A stretch of 64,000 nt of DNA from Aureimonas frigidaquae (GCF_001463905.1 NZ_BBWR01000002.1:1-64000); one strand, 5' to 3'. Shown: positions 27,695-37,848, counted from the first letter of the stretch. Program-made: numbers and translations. The notes: generated by a model from the sequence alone, not told the origin.

Positions 27695-29854
27695 TTACCA
27701 GGTGTAGCCGACGGAGGCGATCACGCTGCGGCCTTCGCCGTAGTAGCAGCCGAAGTTGCAGCTTGCGACATACTCTTCATCCGCGATGTTGTTGATGTTC
27801 AGCGCGGCCTTGAAGTCGTTCTTTTCGAAGCGGATCGCGGCATCGACCAGCGTCACGGCCGACAGGTCGATCGTGTTGGCATCGTTGCCATAGCGGGTGC
27901 CGATGTAGCGCACGCCGGCACCCAGCGACACGCCCTCCAGCGCCGTTCCGGACTGGAAGGCGTAGTTGAGCCACAGCGCCCCGGCATGTTCGGGGACATT
28001 GGCCGGCCGGTTGCCGGTCGTCGACGCGGTGATGATGCCAGCGGCGCTGACCGTGTCGTCGCCTTGGGTGATCTCCACATCCGTATAGGTGTAGTTGCCG
28101 ACGAGACTCAGCCCGTCCACAAGGGTCGCCGTGCCTTCCAGTTCGAACCCGCGGGACTCGATCTCACCCGTCTGGCCGGTGACCTGCTGCAGCAAACCGT
28201 CGATGGGCAGGGCCTGCGACGATACGATGTTGGTCTGCGTGATGTTGAAGATCGACGCCGTGATGAACCCGTCCCAGCCGGTCGGCTGGTACTTGATGCC
28301 GCCTTCGATCTGCTTGCCCTTGGACGGCTTGAAGAGTTCGCCGGCCTCGGTCTCCCCGATCAATGGGTTAAAGGAGGTCGCGTAGCTGACGAAGGGCGCC
28401 AGGCCATTGTCGAACAGATAGACGGCGCCGACACGGCCGGTGAGGGCATCGTCGTCGGCCGACTCGGCGCTGTTGGACAGCTGCGACCAGTCCTGCCGCA
28501 GCCCGGTCGTGACGACGAGCTTGTCGAAGCGGATCTGGTCCTGCGCGTAAAGGCCGGTCTGGCGCAGGTCGTTGTCGGTCAGGTTCGCGGCATCGGGATC
28601 GACGGTGATGGTCTGTCCGTAGACCGGGGCGAAAACGTCGATGCTCGGCTGGCTGAAATTGAAGTTGGAGCTGCGGAACTGGCTGTTCTGGCGGTAGTCG
28701 ACGCCCATCAGCGCCGTATGCTCGAGCACGCCGGTGTTGAATTTGGCTTCCAGCTGATTGTCGATGCCGACGCTTTCGCTCAGCTCCGACTGGACCGACG
28801 AGCCGCGGAACACCGTGCGCTGGTCCGCGCCCAGGCCGGAGAAATACAGGTTCTGGTAATCGAAATCGAGCCGCAGATACTGGGCATTCTGACGGAATTC
28901 GAGCGCGTCGTTGAAGCGGTGGCTGAACTCATATCCGATCGTGCCGAGCCAGCTGTCCGAATCGTTGAAATCCGGCTCGCCGATATAGGTGCTCGGCGGA
29001 ATGACGCCGTTGGGGTTGAAGTCCAGAGTGCCGGCCTGCGGCAGGCCGAGGGGCGAATCCGCCTTGTCGTATTGCAGCGAGCCGAGGATCGTCAGCGTCG
29101 TATCGTCGCCGGGCTTCAGCGTGATGGACGGCGCCAGATAGACGCGGTCGTCATCCACGGAGTTCTGCTGCGTTTCCGACAGACGGGCCAGGCCCACCAG
29201 GCGGTAGCTGACATCTTCGTTGACGACGCCGCCCACATCGAACTTGGCGACGTAGCGGTCGTTGTTGCCGACCTCGGCCCCGACGGAGGCGAAATCGGTG
29301 AAGGTCGGCCGCTTGGAAACGAGGTTGATGATGCCACCCGGCTCACCTTGGCCGTACAGGACGGAGGCCGGACCCTTCAGCACCTCGATCCGCTCCAGGC
29401 CATAGGGCTCGAAGGAGAGGGCGCCGAAATCGCGGATGAAGCGGAAGCCGTTCAGATAGACACTGTTCGTCGCCTCGAAGCCGCGGATGATCGGGCTGAA
29501 GAAGCGCGGATCCTGGCCGAAGGGCTCGGTGACCACGCCGGAAGTGTAGTTGAGCGCCTGCGCGATATTCTGGACCGCGCGATCTTCCATCTGGTCGGTC
29601 GTCACGATGGAGATGGACTGCGGAACCTCGATCAGCGGCGTATCGATCTTGGCCCCGGTGCGGACCTGCGTGGCGACATAGCCATCCACCGGACCCGTCG
29701 CCGCGGAAACACCGCTGCCGGCCGTGCCGCCTCCGGCCGACCCGTCGACAACCACCGTATCGAGCTGGACCGTCCCGCCGTCCTGGGCAAGGGCAGGCGT
29801 GTATGGGAAGGCGACAGTGGCCGCGAGGATCGCGACATGTTGGGCGAGACGCAT
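27695..29854 (-). CDS. TonB-dependent siderophore receptor
   Basis: An outer-membrane receptor of 719 residues. ATG 29854 follows GGAGGTTCTT. A signal peptide (to about residue 23, ALAQ) is followed by a TonB-box-like LDTVVVDG, a plug domain (about 60-190, with GPASVLYGQGEPGGIINLVS), and a 22-strand barrel ending in aromatic SVGYTW. Receptor, FhuD-like protein and FhuB-like permease form one operon, pointing to a hydroxamate-type ferric siderophore. No Fur box was recognised upstream. Confidence 0.95.
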   Translation of the reverse strand: MRLAQHVAILAATVAFPYTPALAQDGGTVQLDTVVVDGSAGGGTAGSGVSAATGPVDGYVATQVRTGAKIDTPLIEVPQSISIVTTDQMEDRAVQNIAQALNYTSGVVTEPFGQDPRFFSPIIRGFEATNSVYLNGFRFIRDFGALSFEPYGLERIEVLKGPASVLYGQGEPGGIINLVSKRPTFTDFASVGAEVGNNDRYVAKFDVGGVVNEDVSYRLVGLARLSETQQNSVDDDRVYLAPSITLKPGDDTTLTILGSLQYDKADSPLGLPQAGTLDFNPNGVIPPSTYIGEPDFNDSDSWLGTIGYEFSHRFNDALEFRQNAQYLRLDFDYQNLYFSGLGADQRTVFRGSSVQSELSESVGIDNQLEAKFNTGVLEHTALMGVDYRQNSQFRSSNFNFSQPSIDVFAPVYGQTITVDPDAANLTDNDLRQTGLYAQDQIRFDKLVVTTGLRQDWSQLSNSAESADDDALTGRVGAVYLFDNGLAPFVSYATSFNPLIGETEAGELFKPSKGKQIEGGIKYQPTGWDGFITASIFNITQTNIVSSQALPIDGLLQQVTGQTGEIESRGFELEGTATLVDGLSLVGNYTYTDVEITQGDDTVSAAGIITASTTGNRPANVPEHAGALWLNYAFQSGTALEGVSLGAGVRYIGTRYGNDANTIDLSAVTLVDAAIRFEKNDFKAALNINNIADEEYVASCNFGCYYGEGRSVIASVGYTW

Positions 29855-30012
29855 AAGAACCTCCGGCTTGCAGGACACGCTGCTTACCTGTGCTTATGCG
29901 CGATAAACTGGAGTGGAAAGTTCAATTTAACCGGGATGCTGCAAATGGCGCGCCCCTGTGGATCGCGCGCAACAGCTTCCCATGCAAATGTTCCCGGCTC
30001 GTCCCGCTCCCG

Positions 30013-31101
30013 TCAATCGACCGGTGCTGCGTTCGGCTCGTGGATCGGGCACCGATTGTAGCGCGCGCGGTACTCGGCGGAATGGCGGTAGGTGTCGCGC
30101 CGGGCCCGGTTGATGTTGCCCAAAGGGCGATGTGCCGCCAATCCGGTCCAGACGCTGAAGCGCATCCGCTCGTCGATCTCGTCCACTTTGGCCTTGGACC
30201 AGCTGTCCTGCGGCTCGGCCATGATGGTCGCCACGACGGCGAAGGGCGCTTCGTCTTCCGACCATTCGCGTGTCGGATCCTCGACGGGCTGATTTTCCAG
30301 ATCACGGCAGAGCTGGACGCGAAATTCCCAGACCGGCGCGCGCGTGCGCAGCTCCGAGCGAACGGTCTGGCGGATCGCATCCGGGCTGTCCTTCGTCTCC
30401 ACGATATTGCCCTTGAGCTCCAGAAGATCGCTCGAAATCGGCGCCAGGCTGAACTTGGCGATATGGTCGCCATAGCGGAAGGGCGTCACGCTGTAATAGG
30501 TCTCTCCCAGCGGATCGACGTTCGGCGCGCCGCCCAGTGCGTTGAGCGTCGTGCTCTGCACGCCCACCGTTTCCAACGCGGCGCTGACCCCGCGCAGGAC
30601 AGACGACATCGCCTTCTTGGCGCCGTCCAGCCGGTCGGTGGTCAGTGCCAGGGCGCGCAGGCTCGTCAGGAAGCGGCCGGCATTCGGTGCCTGGAACACC
30701 TTGCCGTTGACCATCACGAAATCCTGCGTCGTGCCTTCCGCGTCCGGCAGCCGCGCGCCGTCCACGCCGATCACCTTGAGCGCGACGCCGCGCGGCAGCG
30801 AAACGGAATCATCGAGAATGTCGCCGGCATTGGTGGACAGGCGCATGACCACGTCATAGTTGCCCGGTTTTGCGAACAGACCCTGCCGCAGCTCGGGCGG
30901 CAGATCCTCGCGCACCGTCATGCGCCCCACGATCAGTCCATGCCCCTTGGCATGGACGGCGCGCACGGCATGGCCGTAATCGGTGGCCGTCGTCGCCAGG
31001 ACGCGGTCGAAGGTTTCGTTCAACTGCCCGATCGTTTCCGCTTCGTCGGGCAGGATCGTCTCGACATCGTCACTGTAATGCACGGGTGGGTTCAGCGGCA
31101 T
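30013..31101 (-). CDS. catalase-family (SrpA-like) heme protein
   Basis: A 362-residue member of the short catalase-related family. ATG 31101 follows GGAG at good spacing. Features include RAVHAKGHGLIVGRMTV near the N-terminus, the heme-side segment MRLSTNAGD, the TQDFVMVNGKVF segment, and a late HRPLGNINRARRDTY that resembles the C-terminal conserved block of these proteins. No signal peptide is seen. True catalase activity is not certain for this clade. It is divergent from the phospholipid cassette at 31265. Confidence 0.82.
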   Translation of the reverse strand: MPLNPPVHYSDDVETILPDEAETIGQLNETFDRVLATTATDYGHAVRAVHAKGHGLIVGRMTVREDLPPELRQGLFAKPGNYDVVMRLSTNAGDILDDSVSLPRGVALKVIGVDGARLPDAEGTTQDFVMVNGKVFQAPNAGRFLTSLRALALTTDRLDGAKKAMSSVLRGVSAALETVGVQSTTLNALGGAPNVDPLGETYYSVTPFRYGDHIAKFSLAPISSDLLELKGNIVETKDSPDAIRQTVRSELRTRAPVWEFRVQLCRDLENQPVEDPTREWSEDEAPFAVVATIMAEPQDSWSKAKVDEIDERMRFSVWTGLAAHRPLGNINRARRDTYRHSAEYRARYNRCPIHEPNAAPVD

Positions 31102-31264
31102 GGATGGGCTCCAGTTCAGTCCGATTCCAAACTGGAAAGCCGTCTCTTCGTTCCGAAGCCGCCTAAAGGATCCGGCGCTGCCGTTGATGCGGCAAGCAAG
31201 GGCACTTGGCGTCGGCTTCACGATCGTGTCAGATTCACCCGCAAGTTGCGTGGGAGAGAATCGG

Positions 31265-31900
31265 ATGCCAGATATGTCAGCGGATCGCCGTCCGCTCGCC
31301 TCACGCAGGACGCCTTGGGCGGCGGGTCTGACGCGACTGGCCCTGCGCACCAGCATCACCCCCAACACGATTTCGGTCCTGGGGATCGGCTTTGCCATGA
31401 TCGGCGGTGCTGCGCTGACCTTTGCCCCGCTGCGGCCCTGGTTGTTCCTGCTGGCCGCGCTGATGATCCAGCTCCGGCTGGTATGCAACCTCCTGGACGG
31501 GCTCGTCGCGGTGGAAGGCGGCCGGCATTCCCCATCGGGTGCACTCTACAATGAAGCGCCCGACCGCGTGGAGGATGCCGTGCTCCTGATCGGCTGCGGC
31601 TATGCCGCGCTTCTGCCGGAAATCGGCTATCTGGCGGCAATCGCCGCCGTCGGCACGGCCTATCTGCGCGCTTTCGGCGCGTCACTCGGCTTTGGCCAGG
31701 ACTATCGCGGACCGATGGCCAAGCAGCATCGCATGGCGGCGCTGACCATCGGCTGCATTGCGGCCTTCGTCGAGATCCTGTGGCTCGGCAGCCTCTATGC
31801 GCTGCAGGTCGCGCTCCTCCTCATTCTGTTCGGAACGGCGGTGACGATCGTGCGGCGCCTGCACCGCATCTCACTCCGGCTGCATGGGGTGGACCGATGA
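31265..31900 (+). CDS. CDP-alcohol phosphatidyltransferase with altered active-site motif
   Basis: A 211-residue membrane enzyme that would join a CDP-linked lipid to an alcohol. The start is ATG 31265 behind GGGAGAG. The signature aligns exactly in spacing with the canonical D-x2-D-G-x2-A-R-x8-G-x3-D-x3-D but reads N-x2-D-G-x2-A-V-x8-G-x3-N-x3-D (NLLDGLVAVEGG, then SGALYNEAPD). The first and third Asp are Asn and the Arg is Val. It overlaps the acyltransferase gene by four bases and begins a three-gene lipid cassette. Confidence 0.83.
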   Translation: MPDMSADRRPLASRRTPWAAGLTRLALRTSITPNTISVLGIGFAMIGGAALTFAPLRPWLFLLAALMIQLRLVCNLLDGLVAVEGGRHSPSGALYNEAPDRVEDAVLLIGCGYAALLPEIGYLAAIAAVGTAYLRAFGASLGFGQDYRGPMAKQHRMAALTIGCIAAFVEILWLGSLYALQVALLLILFGTAVTIVRRLHRISLRLHGVDR

Positions 31901-32505
31901 TCGGGGCGTTGATCGTCGGGCTTGCCCGTTTTCTGGTGGGCGGGCGCCCGGAATGGGTCGGCAGTCTGCCATCGGGCCTGCCGCGCATCTACTTCGCCAA
32001 TCATGGCAGCCATCTGGATACGGTGCTTCTTTGGGCCGCGATACCCGAACACTATCGCGGCCGGACGCATCCCGTGGCCGCCGCCGATTACTGGGGCCGC
32101 AACCGGCTGACCCGGGCCGTCTCGCTCGGTGTCCTGCGCTCCGTGCTGGTGGACCGGCGCGGCGGCGCTGCGGCGGGTACCGATGTCTTGAAGCCGATGG
32201 AAGACGTGTTGAACAACGGTGAATCGCTCATTCTCTTTCCCGAAGGAACGCGCGGCACGGAGCGTCTGCCGGGGCCTTTCAAGAGCGGGCTCTACCGGCT
32301 CGCCGAGCGCTGCCCGGAGGTGGAACTCGTGCCTGTTTATCTTCAGAACCTGTCGCGCGCCTTCCCGCGCGGGGCGCTTCTGCCGGTTCCCATTTCCTGC
32401 GGCGTGCGCTTCGGCGCGCCGCTCGCCCGGCTGCCGGAGGAAGGGCGTGACGCCTTTCTGGAACGCGCCCGCAATGCGGTGATCCAGCTTGCGGAGCCGG
32501 CCTAA
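31897..32505 (+). CDS. lysophospholipid acyltransferase (PlsC-like)
   Basis: A 202-residue acyltransferase. The catalytic H-x4-D is in NHGSHLDT (about residue 36), and the FPEGTR substrate-binding motif (about 114-119) is intact. It probably acylates a lysophosphatidate-type acceptor at the inner membrane. ATG 31897 overlaps the preceding stop (ATGA), and its own TAA shares a base with the start of the CdsA-like gene (TAATG), so all three genes are translationally coupled. Confidence 0.9.
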   Translation: MIGALIVGLARFLVGGRPEWVGSLPSGLPRIYFANHGSHLDTVLLWAAIPEHYRGRTHPVAAADYWGRNRLTRAVSLGVLRSVLVDRRGGAAAGTDVLKPMEDVLNNGESLILFPEGTRGTERLPGPFKSGLYRLAERCPEVELVPVYLQNLSRAFPRGALLPVPISCGVRFGAPLARLPEEGRDAFLERARNAVIQLAEPA

Positions 32506-33443
32506 TGGATGGCGTCTTCATCGGGCTCATCGCGGGCCTCGTCGCGCTTCTGACGCTGGCGACGGTCACCGGGCAGATCCTGGCGGCGCGCGCCCGCGGC
32601 GCGGATTCCATCGCCACCATGGACAATCTGAACAAGCGGATCCGATCCTGGTGGCTGATGGTGGCGATCCTGGCCATCGCCATGTTCTTTGGCCGCACGG
32701 TGACGCTCGTCTTCTTTGCGCTCACTTCCTTCTACTGCCTGCGCGAGTTCATCTCTCTCACGCCGACGCGGCCTGCCGACCACCGGGCCCTGGCGGCCGC
32801 CTTCTATGTGTTCCTACCGCTGCAATACATCCTGATCGGAATCGACTGGCAGACGCTCTTTTCCATCGCCATTCCCGTCTATGCCTTCCTGGCACTGCCG
32901 GTCCTGTCGGTCCTGGCGCACGAAACGGACGGTTTTCTGGAGCGCAGCGCCAAGGTGCAATGGGCGCTGATGCTGACGGTCTATTGCATCAGCCATGCGC
33001 CGGCGCTGCTCATCCTCGACATACCGGGCTTCGAAGGGCGTACGGTGCTCCTGATGTTCTTCCTCCTGTTCGTCACGCAGGCGAGCGATGTTCTGCAATA
33101 TGTGTTCGGCAAGCTCTTCGGCCGGCACCGCATCGCCCCGATCGTCAGCCCGAACAAGACCTGGGAAGGCTTCCTCGGCGGCGGGCTCTGCGCCACGCTC
33201 CTTGGCGCGGCGCTTTTCTGGATCACACCCTTCACGCCGCTTCAGGCCGCGGGCATGGCGCTCGCCATCGTGCTGGCCGGTTTCTGCGGCGGCCTGGTCC
33301 TGTCCGCGGTCAAGCGGTCCATGGGCGCCAAGGACTGGGGCAGCATGATATCGGGCCATGGAGGGGCGTTGGACCGGATGGACTCCGTGTCCTACGCCGC
33401 GCCGCTCTTCTTCCATCTGGTGAATTATTATTTCGTGCCGTGA
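32505..33443 (+). CDS. CdsA-like phosphatidate cytidylyltransferase
   Basis: A 312-residue polytopic membrane enzyme making CDP-diacylglycerol from phosphatidate and CTP. The family signature is near the C-terminus: SAVKRSMGAKDWG, then SGHGGALDRMDS. Eight or so hydrophobic helices are visible. With the upstream CDP-alcohol transferase and acyltransferase it gives acylation, activation and head-group transfer in one operon. This resembles the ynbAB arrangement of E. coli in gene content. It is probably a paralogue of the essential cdsA. Confidence 0.9.
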   Translation: MDGVFIGLIAGLVALLTLATVTGQILAARARGADSIATMDNLNKRIRSWWLMVAILAIAMFFGRTVTLVFFALTSFYCLREFISLTPTRPADHRALAAAFYVFLPLQYILIGIDWQTLFSIAIPVYAFLALPVLSVLAHETDGFLERSAKVQWALMLTVYCISHAPALLILDIPGFEGRTVLLMFFLLFVTQASDVLQYVFGKLFGRHRIAPIVSPNKTWEGFLGGGLCATLLGAALFWITPFTPLQAAGMALAIVLAGFCGGLVLSAVKRSMGAKDWGSMISGHGGALDRMDSVSYAAPLFFHLVNYYFVP

Positions 33444-33450
33444 GGCGCCG

Positions 33451-34566
33451 TCAGTCCCAGCGCAGTGATCCGCCATTCTGGTATTCGATCACGCGTGTCT
33501 CGAAGAAGTTCTTCTCCTTGCCGAGGTCCATGGCCTCGCTCATCCAGGGGAACGGGTTCTCACAGGCGGGAAACACCGCTTCGAGCCCAAGCTGCGCGCA
33601 GCGGCGATTGGCGATGAACCGCATATAGGTTTCGCACTGGTCGGCATTCAGGCCGAGCATGCCGCGTGGCATCGTATCGCGGCCATAGGCGGCTTCCAGT
33701 GCGGCGCCGTCGCGGATCATGCCGCGGACTTCCTCGTTGAACGCATCCGTCCACAGATGCGGGTTCTCGGCCCGGATCTGGTTGATGACGTCGACCCCGA
33801 AATTCAGGTGAAGGCTCTCGTCGCGCAGGATGTACTGGTACTGCTCGGCGATGCCGACCATCTTGCCACGCCGGCCGAGGGCCAGGATCTGCGCAAAGCC
33901 GGTATAGAACCACATGCCCTCGAAGACGACGTAGAAGGCGACGAGGTCCCGCAACAGGGTCCTGTCGGTGGCTTCCGTTCCCGTGCGGAAAGCCGGGTCC
34001 TCGACGCTCTGCGTATAGGCCAGTGCCCAGGCCGCCTTGTCGGTGATGGACGGCACCTCCCGGTACATGTTGAACAACTCGCCCTCGTCCATGCCGAGGC
34101 TCTCGACGATGTACTGGAAGGTGTGGGTGTGGATCGCCTCCTCGAAAGCCTGCCGCAGCAGGTATTGGCGGCATTCCGGATTGGCGAGATGGCGGTAGAT
34201 CGCCAGGACGATGTTGTTGGCGACAAGCGATTCCGATGCCGCAAAGAAGCCGAGATTGCGCTTGACCAGCCGGCGCTCGTCCTCCGTCAGCCCGTCGGTG
34301 GATTTCCAGAGCGCGATATCGGCCTGCATCGACACTTCCGTCGGCATCCAATGGTTGTTGCAGGCGGCAAGGTATTTTTCCCAGGCCCAATGATACTTCA
34401 TCGGCAGGAGCTGGTTCACATCGGCGCGGGCGTTGATCATCCGCTTTTCGCCGATGCTTACCCGCCCGCCGGCACGGTCGATGGCGCCAAGGCCCGTATC
34501 GGCAGCGGTGCCTGGTGTGGGGGCGCCCGGCGCGGGGGCAGGCGGGGCGAAGGTCGTGTCGAACAT
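33451..34566 (-). CDS. nrdB: class Ic ribonucleotide reductase, small subunit
   Basis: The radical-generating subunit (371 aa). The metal ligands Glu112, Glu143, His146, Glu216, Glu250 and His253 are all present. The position of the radical tyrosine of class Ia enzymes is Phe150 (EEAIHTHTF), and the first ligand is Glu rather than Asp. These are the hallmarks of class Ic enzymes such as Chlamydia trachomatis NrdB (Glu89, Phe127), which use a Mn/Fe cofactor and no tyrosyl radical. Tyr152 matches the electron-transfer Tyr129 of that enzyme. It lies 29 bases after nrdA in the same operon. Confidence 0.93.
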   Translation of the reverse strand: MFDTTFAPPAPAPGAPTPGTAADTGLGAIDRAGGRVSIGEKRMINARADVNQLLPMKYHWAWEKYLAACNNHWMPTEVSMQADIALWKSTDGLTEDERRLVKRNLGFFAASESLVANNIVLAIYRHLANPECRQYLLRQAFEEAIHTHTFQYIVESLGMDEGELFNMYREVPSITDKAAWALAYTQSVEDPAFRTGTEATDRTLLRDLVAFYVVFEGMWFYTGFAQILALGRRGKMVGIAEQYQYILRDESLHLNFGVDVINQIRAENPHLWTDAFNEEVRGMIRDGAALEAAYGRDTMPRGMLGLNADQCETYMRFIANRRCAQLGLEAVFPACENPFPWMSEAMDLGKEKNFFETRVIEYQNGGSLRWD

Positions 34567-34595
34567 GGTTGAGTCCTTTCCTGATGTCGGGCCGG

Positions 34596-37391
34596 TCACT
34601 GGCAGGCTTCGCAGTCGGGCTCGTCGATGGCGCAGGCGCGCACCGCCACGGGCACGGCGTTGAGGCGGCCGTCGCTGACATCGAGAGTCGATTTTTCCAC
34701 GTGGCTCGCCGAGCGCGTCCGCAGGTAGTAGGTCGTCTTCAGGCCGAGCTTCCACGCCGTCCGGTACAATGTGTCGAGCGCGCGCCCGCTGGGATCGGCA
34801 AGATAGAGGTTGAGCGATTGCGCCTGGTCGAGCCAGGTCTGGCGCCGGGCCGCGGCGGCCAGCAGCCATTGCGAATCGATCTCGAATGCGGTGGCGTAGA
34901 GCGCTTTCAGCTCCCCATCCACGCGATCCAGCGGGGCGAGGGCGCCATCGTAATACTTCAGGTCGGAGATCATCACCGCGTCCCAAAGGCCGCGCTCCTT
35001 CAGGTCCCGCACCAGGTAGGGGTTCGCCACGGTGAAGTCACCGGACATGTTCGCCTTGACGAAAAGGTTCTGGTAGGTCGGCTCGATCGATTGCGAAACG
35101 CCGCAGATGTTGGAGATAGTCGCCGTCGGGGCAATCGCCATGCAATTGCTGTTGCGCATGCCCTGACGGCGGACCGTCTCGCGCAGGCTGTCCCAGTCCC
35201 GCGTGCCGCCGACGGGCAGCACCGTCCCCCGCGCTTCGGCCAACAGGGCCAGGGAATCCGGGGGTAGTATGCCCTGCGACCACAGGGAACCCTCGAAACT
35301 CGGATAGCGCCCGCGCTCCGCCGCAAGCGCGCTCGACGCCGCGATGGCGTGATAGGCGATGGCCTCCATGCTGGTATCGGCAAAGGTGACAGCCGCTTCG
35401 CTGGCATAGGGGATACGCTGGATGTGCAGCGCATCCTGGAAGCCCATCAGGCCGAGGCCGACCGGGCGATGGGCAAGGTTCGAGCGGCGCGCTTCCGGGA
35501 TCGTGTAGAAGTTGATGTCGATGACATTGTCCAGCATCCGCATGGCAACGCGCACTGTCTGCGCCAGCCGCTCCTCGTCCAGGCCGCCATCCGCGCTCAC
35601 ATGCGCCGCAAGGTTGACCGAGCCGAGGTTGCACACCGCCACCTCGTCGCCGGAGGTGTTCAGCGTGATTTCCGTGCACAGGTTGGACGAATGGATCGTG
35701 CCGACATGGCGCTGGGGCGAGCGGATGTTGCAGGCATCCTTGAAGGTGATCCAGGGATGCCCGGTCTCGAACAGCATGGTCAGCATGCGGCGCCACAGAT
35801 CGACGGCGCGCACCTTGCGATGAACCCGCAATTCCCCGCGTTCGGCGCGCGCCTCCGCGGCTTCATAGACTGTTTTGAAGGCAGGGCCGTAGCTGTCGTG
35901 GAGTTCGGGAACCTCGTCGGGGGAAAAGAGCGTCCAGCTTTCGTCGGCTTCCATGCGCTGCATGAAAAGGTCTGGAACCCAGTTGGCCGTGTTCATGTCG
36001 TGCGTGCGGCGCCGGTCGTCGCCCGTGTTCTTGCGCAGATCCAGGAAGGCTTCGATATCGATGTGCCAGCTTTCCAGATAGGCGCAGACCGCCCCCTTGC
36101 GCTTGCCGCCCTGGTTCACCGCGATCGCCGTATCGTTGGCGACCTTCAGGAAGGGGACGACACCCTGGCTCTTGCCGTTCGTGCCGCGGATATGGGCGCC
36201 CAGGCCACGGACATTCGTCCAGTCATTGCCGAGGCCGCCGGAGTACTTGGCCAGAAGGGCGTTGTCCCGGATGGATTTGAAGATGTCCGACAGATCGTCG
36301 CCGATCGTGGTCAGGAAGCAGGATGAAAGCTGTGGCCGCGGTGTTCCGGCGTTGAAGAGGGTCGGCGTCGAGGCCATGAAGCGAAAGGACGACAGGAGAT
36401 CGTAGAAGGCGATGGCAGAGCCTTCCCGATCCACTTCCTGCCGCGCCAGCCCCATGGCCACGCGCATGAAGAAGGTCTGCGGCATTTCGATATGCCGGCC
36501 GTCCGCTTGCAGAAGGTAGCGGTCATACAGCGTCTGCAGGCCGAGGAGTTGGAAGTTCCGGTCCCGCTCCGGGCGCAGCGCGGCGGCAAGACGGGGCAGG
36601 TCGAAGGCCAGGAGTTCGGGATCGATCAGCCCCGCACTGACCCCGTGGCGAAGATAGGCGGAAAGACCCTCGACGCTGTAGAGATCCGGCGCTGCGCCCT
36701 TCACGCCGAGCGCGGCCGAGACGCGGCCGGCAAGCTTGGTCAGGAGCAGCCGGGCGCTGGCATAAGCGTAGTCGGGATCGGTCTCCACCAGGCTGCGGGC
36801 CGCTAGGATGGGCGCATCGGCGAGTTCGTCCACCGACATGCCATCATAGAGATTGGCCATGGCGCCCGAAAGAATCTGGCCGGCATCCGCACCGGACAGG
36901 TCTTTGCACGCATCCTCGATGCGCCGGGCAAGGGTGGAGAGGTCGATCGGCCGCCGCGTGCCATCGGGTGATGCCAGATGAAACACCGGCGCGGGCGCCG
37001 CTGCCTCCTGCGCCTGGCGGTCAAGCGCGCGTTCCTCCCGGTACAGTACATAGGCGCGCGCCACCTTGTGATGGCCGCCCCGCATCAGGGCCAGCTCGAC
37101 CTGATCCTGTATGTCCTCGATATGGACGACATGATCGCGACCGGCCCGGCGTTCGACAGCGGCCACCACGGCCTGCGTCAGGGCGGCGACCAGATCGTGC
37201 ACCCGGGGCGAGCCCGCGGCCGAGCGCCCTTCGACCGCCAGGAAGGCCTTGGTCATCGCCGCGGCGATCTTGGCCGGGGCGAAGCGGTCCGTCGCGCCAT
37301 CGCGCCGGATGACGCGCAATGCGGTGCGCAGCGCGTCTTCGTTCAGCGGGGATGCCGTATCGTCGGACCGGGTTTGCAGGAGTGTGGACAT
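34596..37391 (-). CDS. nrdA: class I ribonucleotide reductase, large subunit
   Basis: The catalytic subunit (931 aa). An ATP-cone (about residues 22-110) sits at the N-terminus and should give dATP inhibition. Active-site elements are [19 protein letters not shown] and VAVCNLGS (the three cysteines), KTTYYLRTR (the Tyr-Tyr radical-transfer pair), and a C-terminal DCEACQ thiol pair. ATG 37391 is the expected start, with GGAG upstream. Its leader carries a cobalamin riboswitch and an NrdR box. It forms an operon with nrdB. Confidence 0.95.
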   Translation of the reverse strand: MSTLLQTRSDDTASPLNEDALRTALRVIRRDGATDRFAPAKIAAAMTKAFLAVEGRSAAGSPRVHDLVAALTQAVVAAVERRAGRDHVVHIEDIQDQVELALMRGGHHKVARAYVLYREERALDRQAQEAAAPAPVFHLASPDGTRRPIDLSTLARRIEDACKDLSGADAGQILSGAMANLYDGMSVDELADAPILAARSLVETDPDYAYASARLLLTKLAGRVSAALGVKGAAPDLYSVEGLSAYLRHGVSAGLIDPELLAFDLPRLAAALRPERDRNFQLLGLQTLYDRYLLQADGRHIEMPQTFFMRVAMGLARQEVDREGSAIAFYDLLSSFRFMASTPTLFNAGTPRPQLSSCFLTTIGDDLSDIFKSIRDNALLAKYSGGLGNDWTNVRGLGAHIRGTNGKSQGVVPFLKVANDTAIAVNQGGKRKGAVCAYLESWHIDIEAFLDLRKNTGDDRRRTHDMNTANWVPDLFMQRMEADESWTLFSPDEVPELHDSYGPAFKTVYEAAEARAERGELRVHRKVRAVDLWRRMLTMLFETGHPWITFKDACNIRSPQRHVGTIHSSNLCTEITLNTSGDEVAVCNLGSVNLAAHVSADGGLDEERLAQTVRVAMRMLDNVIDINFYTIPEARRSNLAHRPVGLGLMGFQDALHIQRIPYASEAAVTFADTSMEAIAYHAIAASSALAAERGRYPSFEGSLWSQGILPPDSLALLAEARGTVLPVGGTRDWDSLRETVRRQGMRNSNCMAIAPTATISNICGVSQSIEPTYQNLFVKANMSGDFTVANPYLVRDLKERGLWDAVMISDLKYYDGALAPLDRVDGELKALYATAFEIDSQWLLAAAARRQTWLDQAQSLNLYLADPSGRALDTLYRTAWKLGLKTTYYLRTRSASHVEKSTLDVSDGRLNAVPVAVRACAIDEPDCEACQ

Positions 37392-37519
37392 GCTGCGTGT
37401 GCTCCGTTGGGTGGAGCGGGGACGAGCGGAACCGTGCACGACCGCGGCTGGGACGATCCCAAGGAGCGCCCGCCGCACGACACGATCCACCGGGACACCC
37501 CGCCCGGGGAAAGATCTGG

Positions 37520-37700
37520 CGTCGCGGCAGGTCTCCTGACTTGCGGGTCATCGTCCGGTGCCGAACCTTCCCAGACTTGAAGTCCAGTGGTTGGAGCGTG
37601 GCATCGAACTCGTCGCATACAGTTGCGGGGGCAGTTCCGGCTTTGCGGTAAGCGTACCGGATTCCCTCTTAGCTTCCATGCTTTGTGGTCATGGAAGACC
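37520..37700 (-). ncRNA. cobalamin (AdoCbl) riboswitch in the nrdAB leader
   Basis: Reading the minus strand, the leader holds the cobalamin-riboswitch landmarks in order: GAGGGAATCCGGT, then CCGGAACTGCCCCCGCAACTG, then a variable part, then ACCCGCAAGTCAGGAGACC with the B12 box ending CTGCCG (near 37526-37545). A 5' inverted repeat CTTCCATG/CATGGAAG (37673-37697) fits the P2/P3 arm. About 130 bases separate it from the nrdA ATG and contain a GGGATCGTCCC hairpin that could be the expression platform. Bound B12 should switch the operon off. Confidence 0.93.
37673..37688 (-). promoter_or_regulatory. possible second, degenerate NrdR box
   Basis: CCACAAAGCATGGAAG keeps only part of the NrdR consensus, but its centre lies exactly 32 bp (three helical turns) from the strong box at 37705, the usual spacing for paired NrdR sites. 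The same bases also belong to the 5' arm of the riboswitch, so the resemblance may be coincidental. Confidence 0.35.
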
Positions 37701-37704
37701 GTGA

Positions 37705-37720
37705 CCACAATATGTTGTGT
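37705..37720 (-). promoter_or_regulatory. NrdR box upstream of nrdAB
   Basis: ACACAACATATTGTGG on the minus strand matches the NrdR consensus acaCwAtATaTwGtgt at about 14 of 16 positions. It lies just upstream of the riboswitch, where the promoter should be. NrdR is a nucleotide-sensing repressor of ribonucleotide reductase operons. Confidence 0.75.
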
Positions 37721-37848
37721 GATGGGCCGCGGGCTGTCAACCCGCCCGCGCGGCTATCCACATCCGTGGGGTGGCTAAGGATACGGATAACGTCAGTTGT
37801 GCATGTCTTTGTTTGCGCAATTGTACTTTGCGCACGGGTGCGGCAAAG

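Noticed and set aside
29855-30012. Fur box before the TonB receptor
   Set aside because: No run of GATAAT-like hexamers; iron control may use other alphaproteobacterial regulators whose sites I cannot call by eye.
27986-30061. 691-codon open frame antisense to the TonB receptor
   Set aside because: Low-complexity shadow; the receptor on the other strand is clear from signal peptide to terminal aromatic residue.
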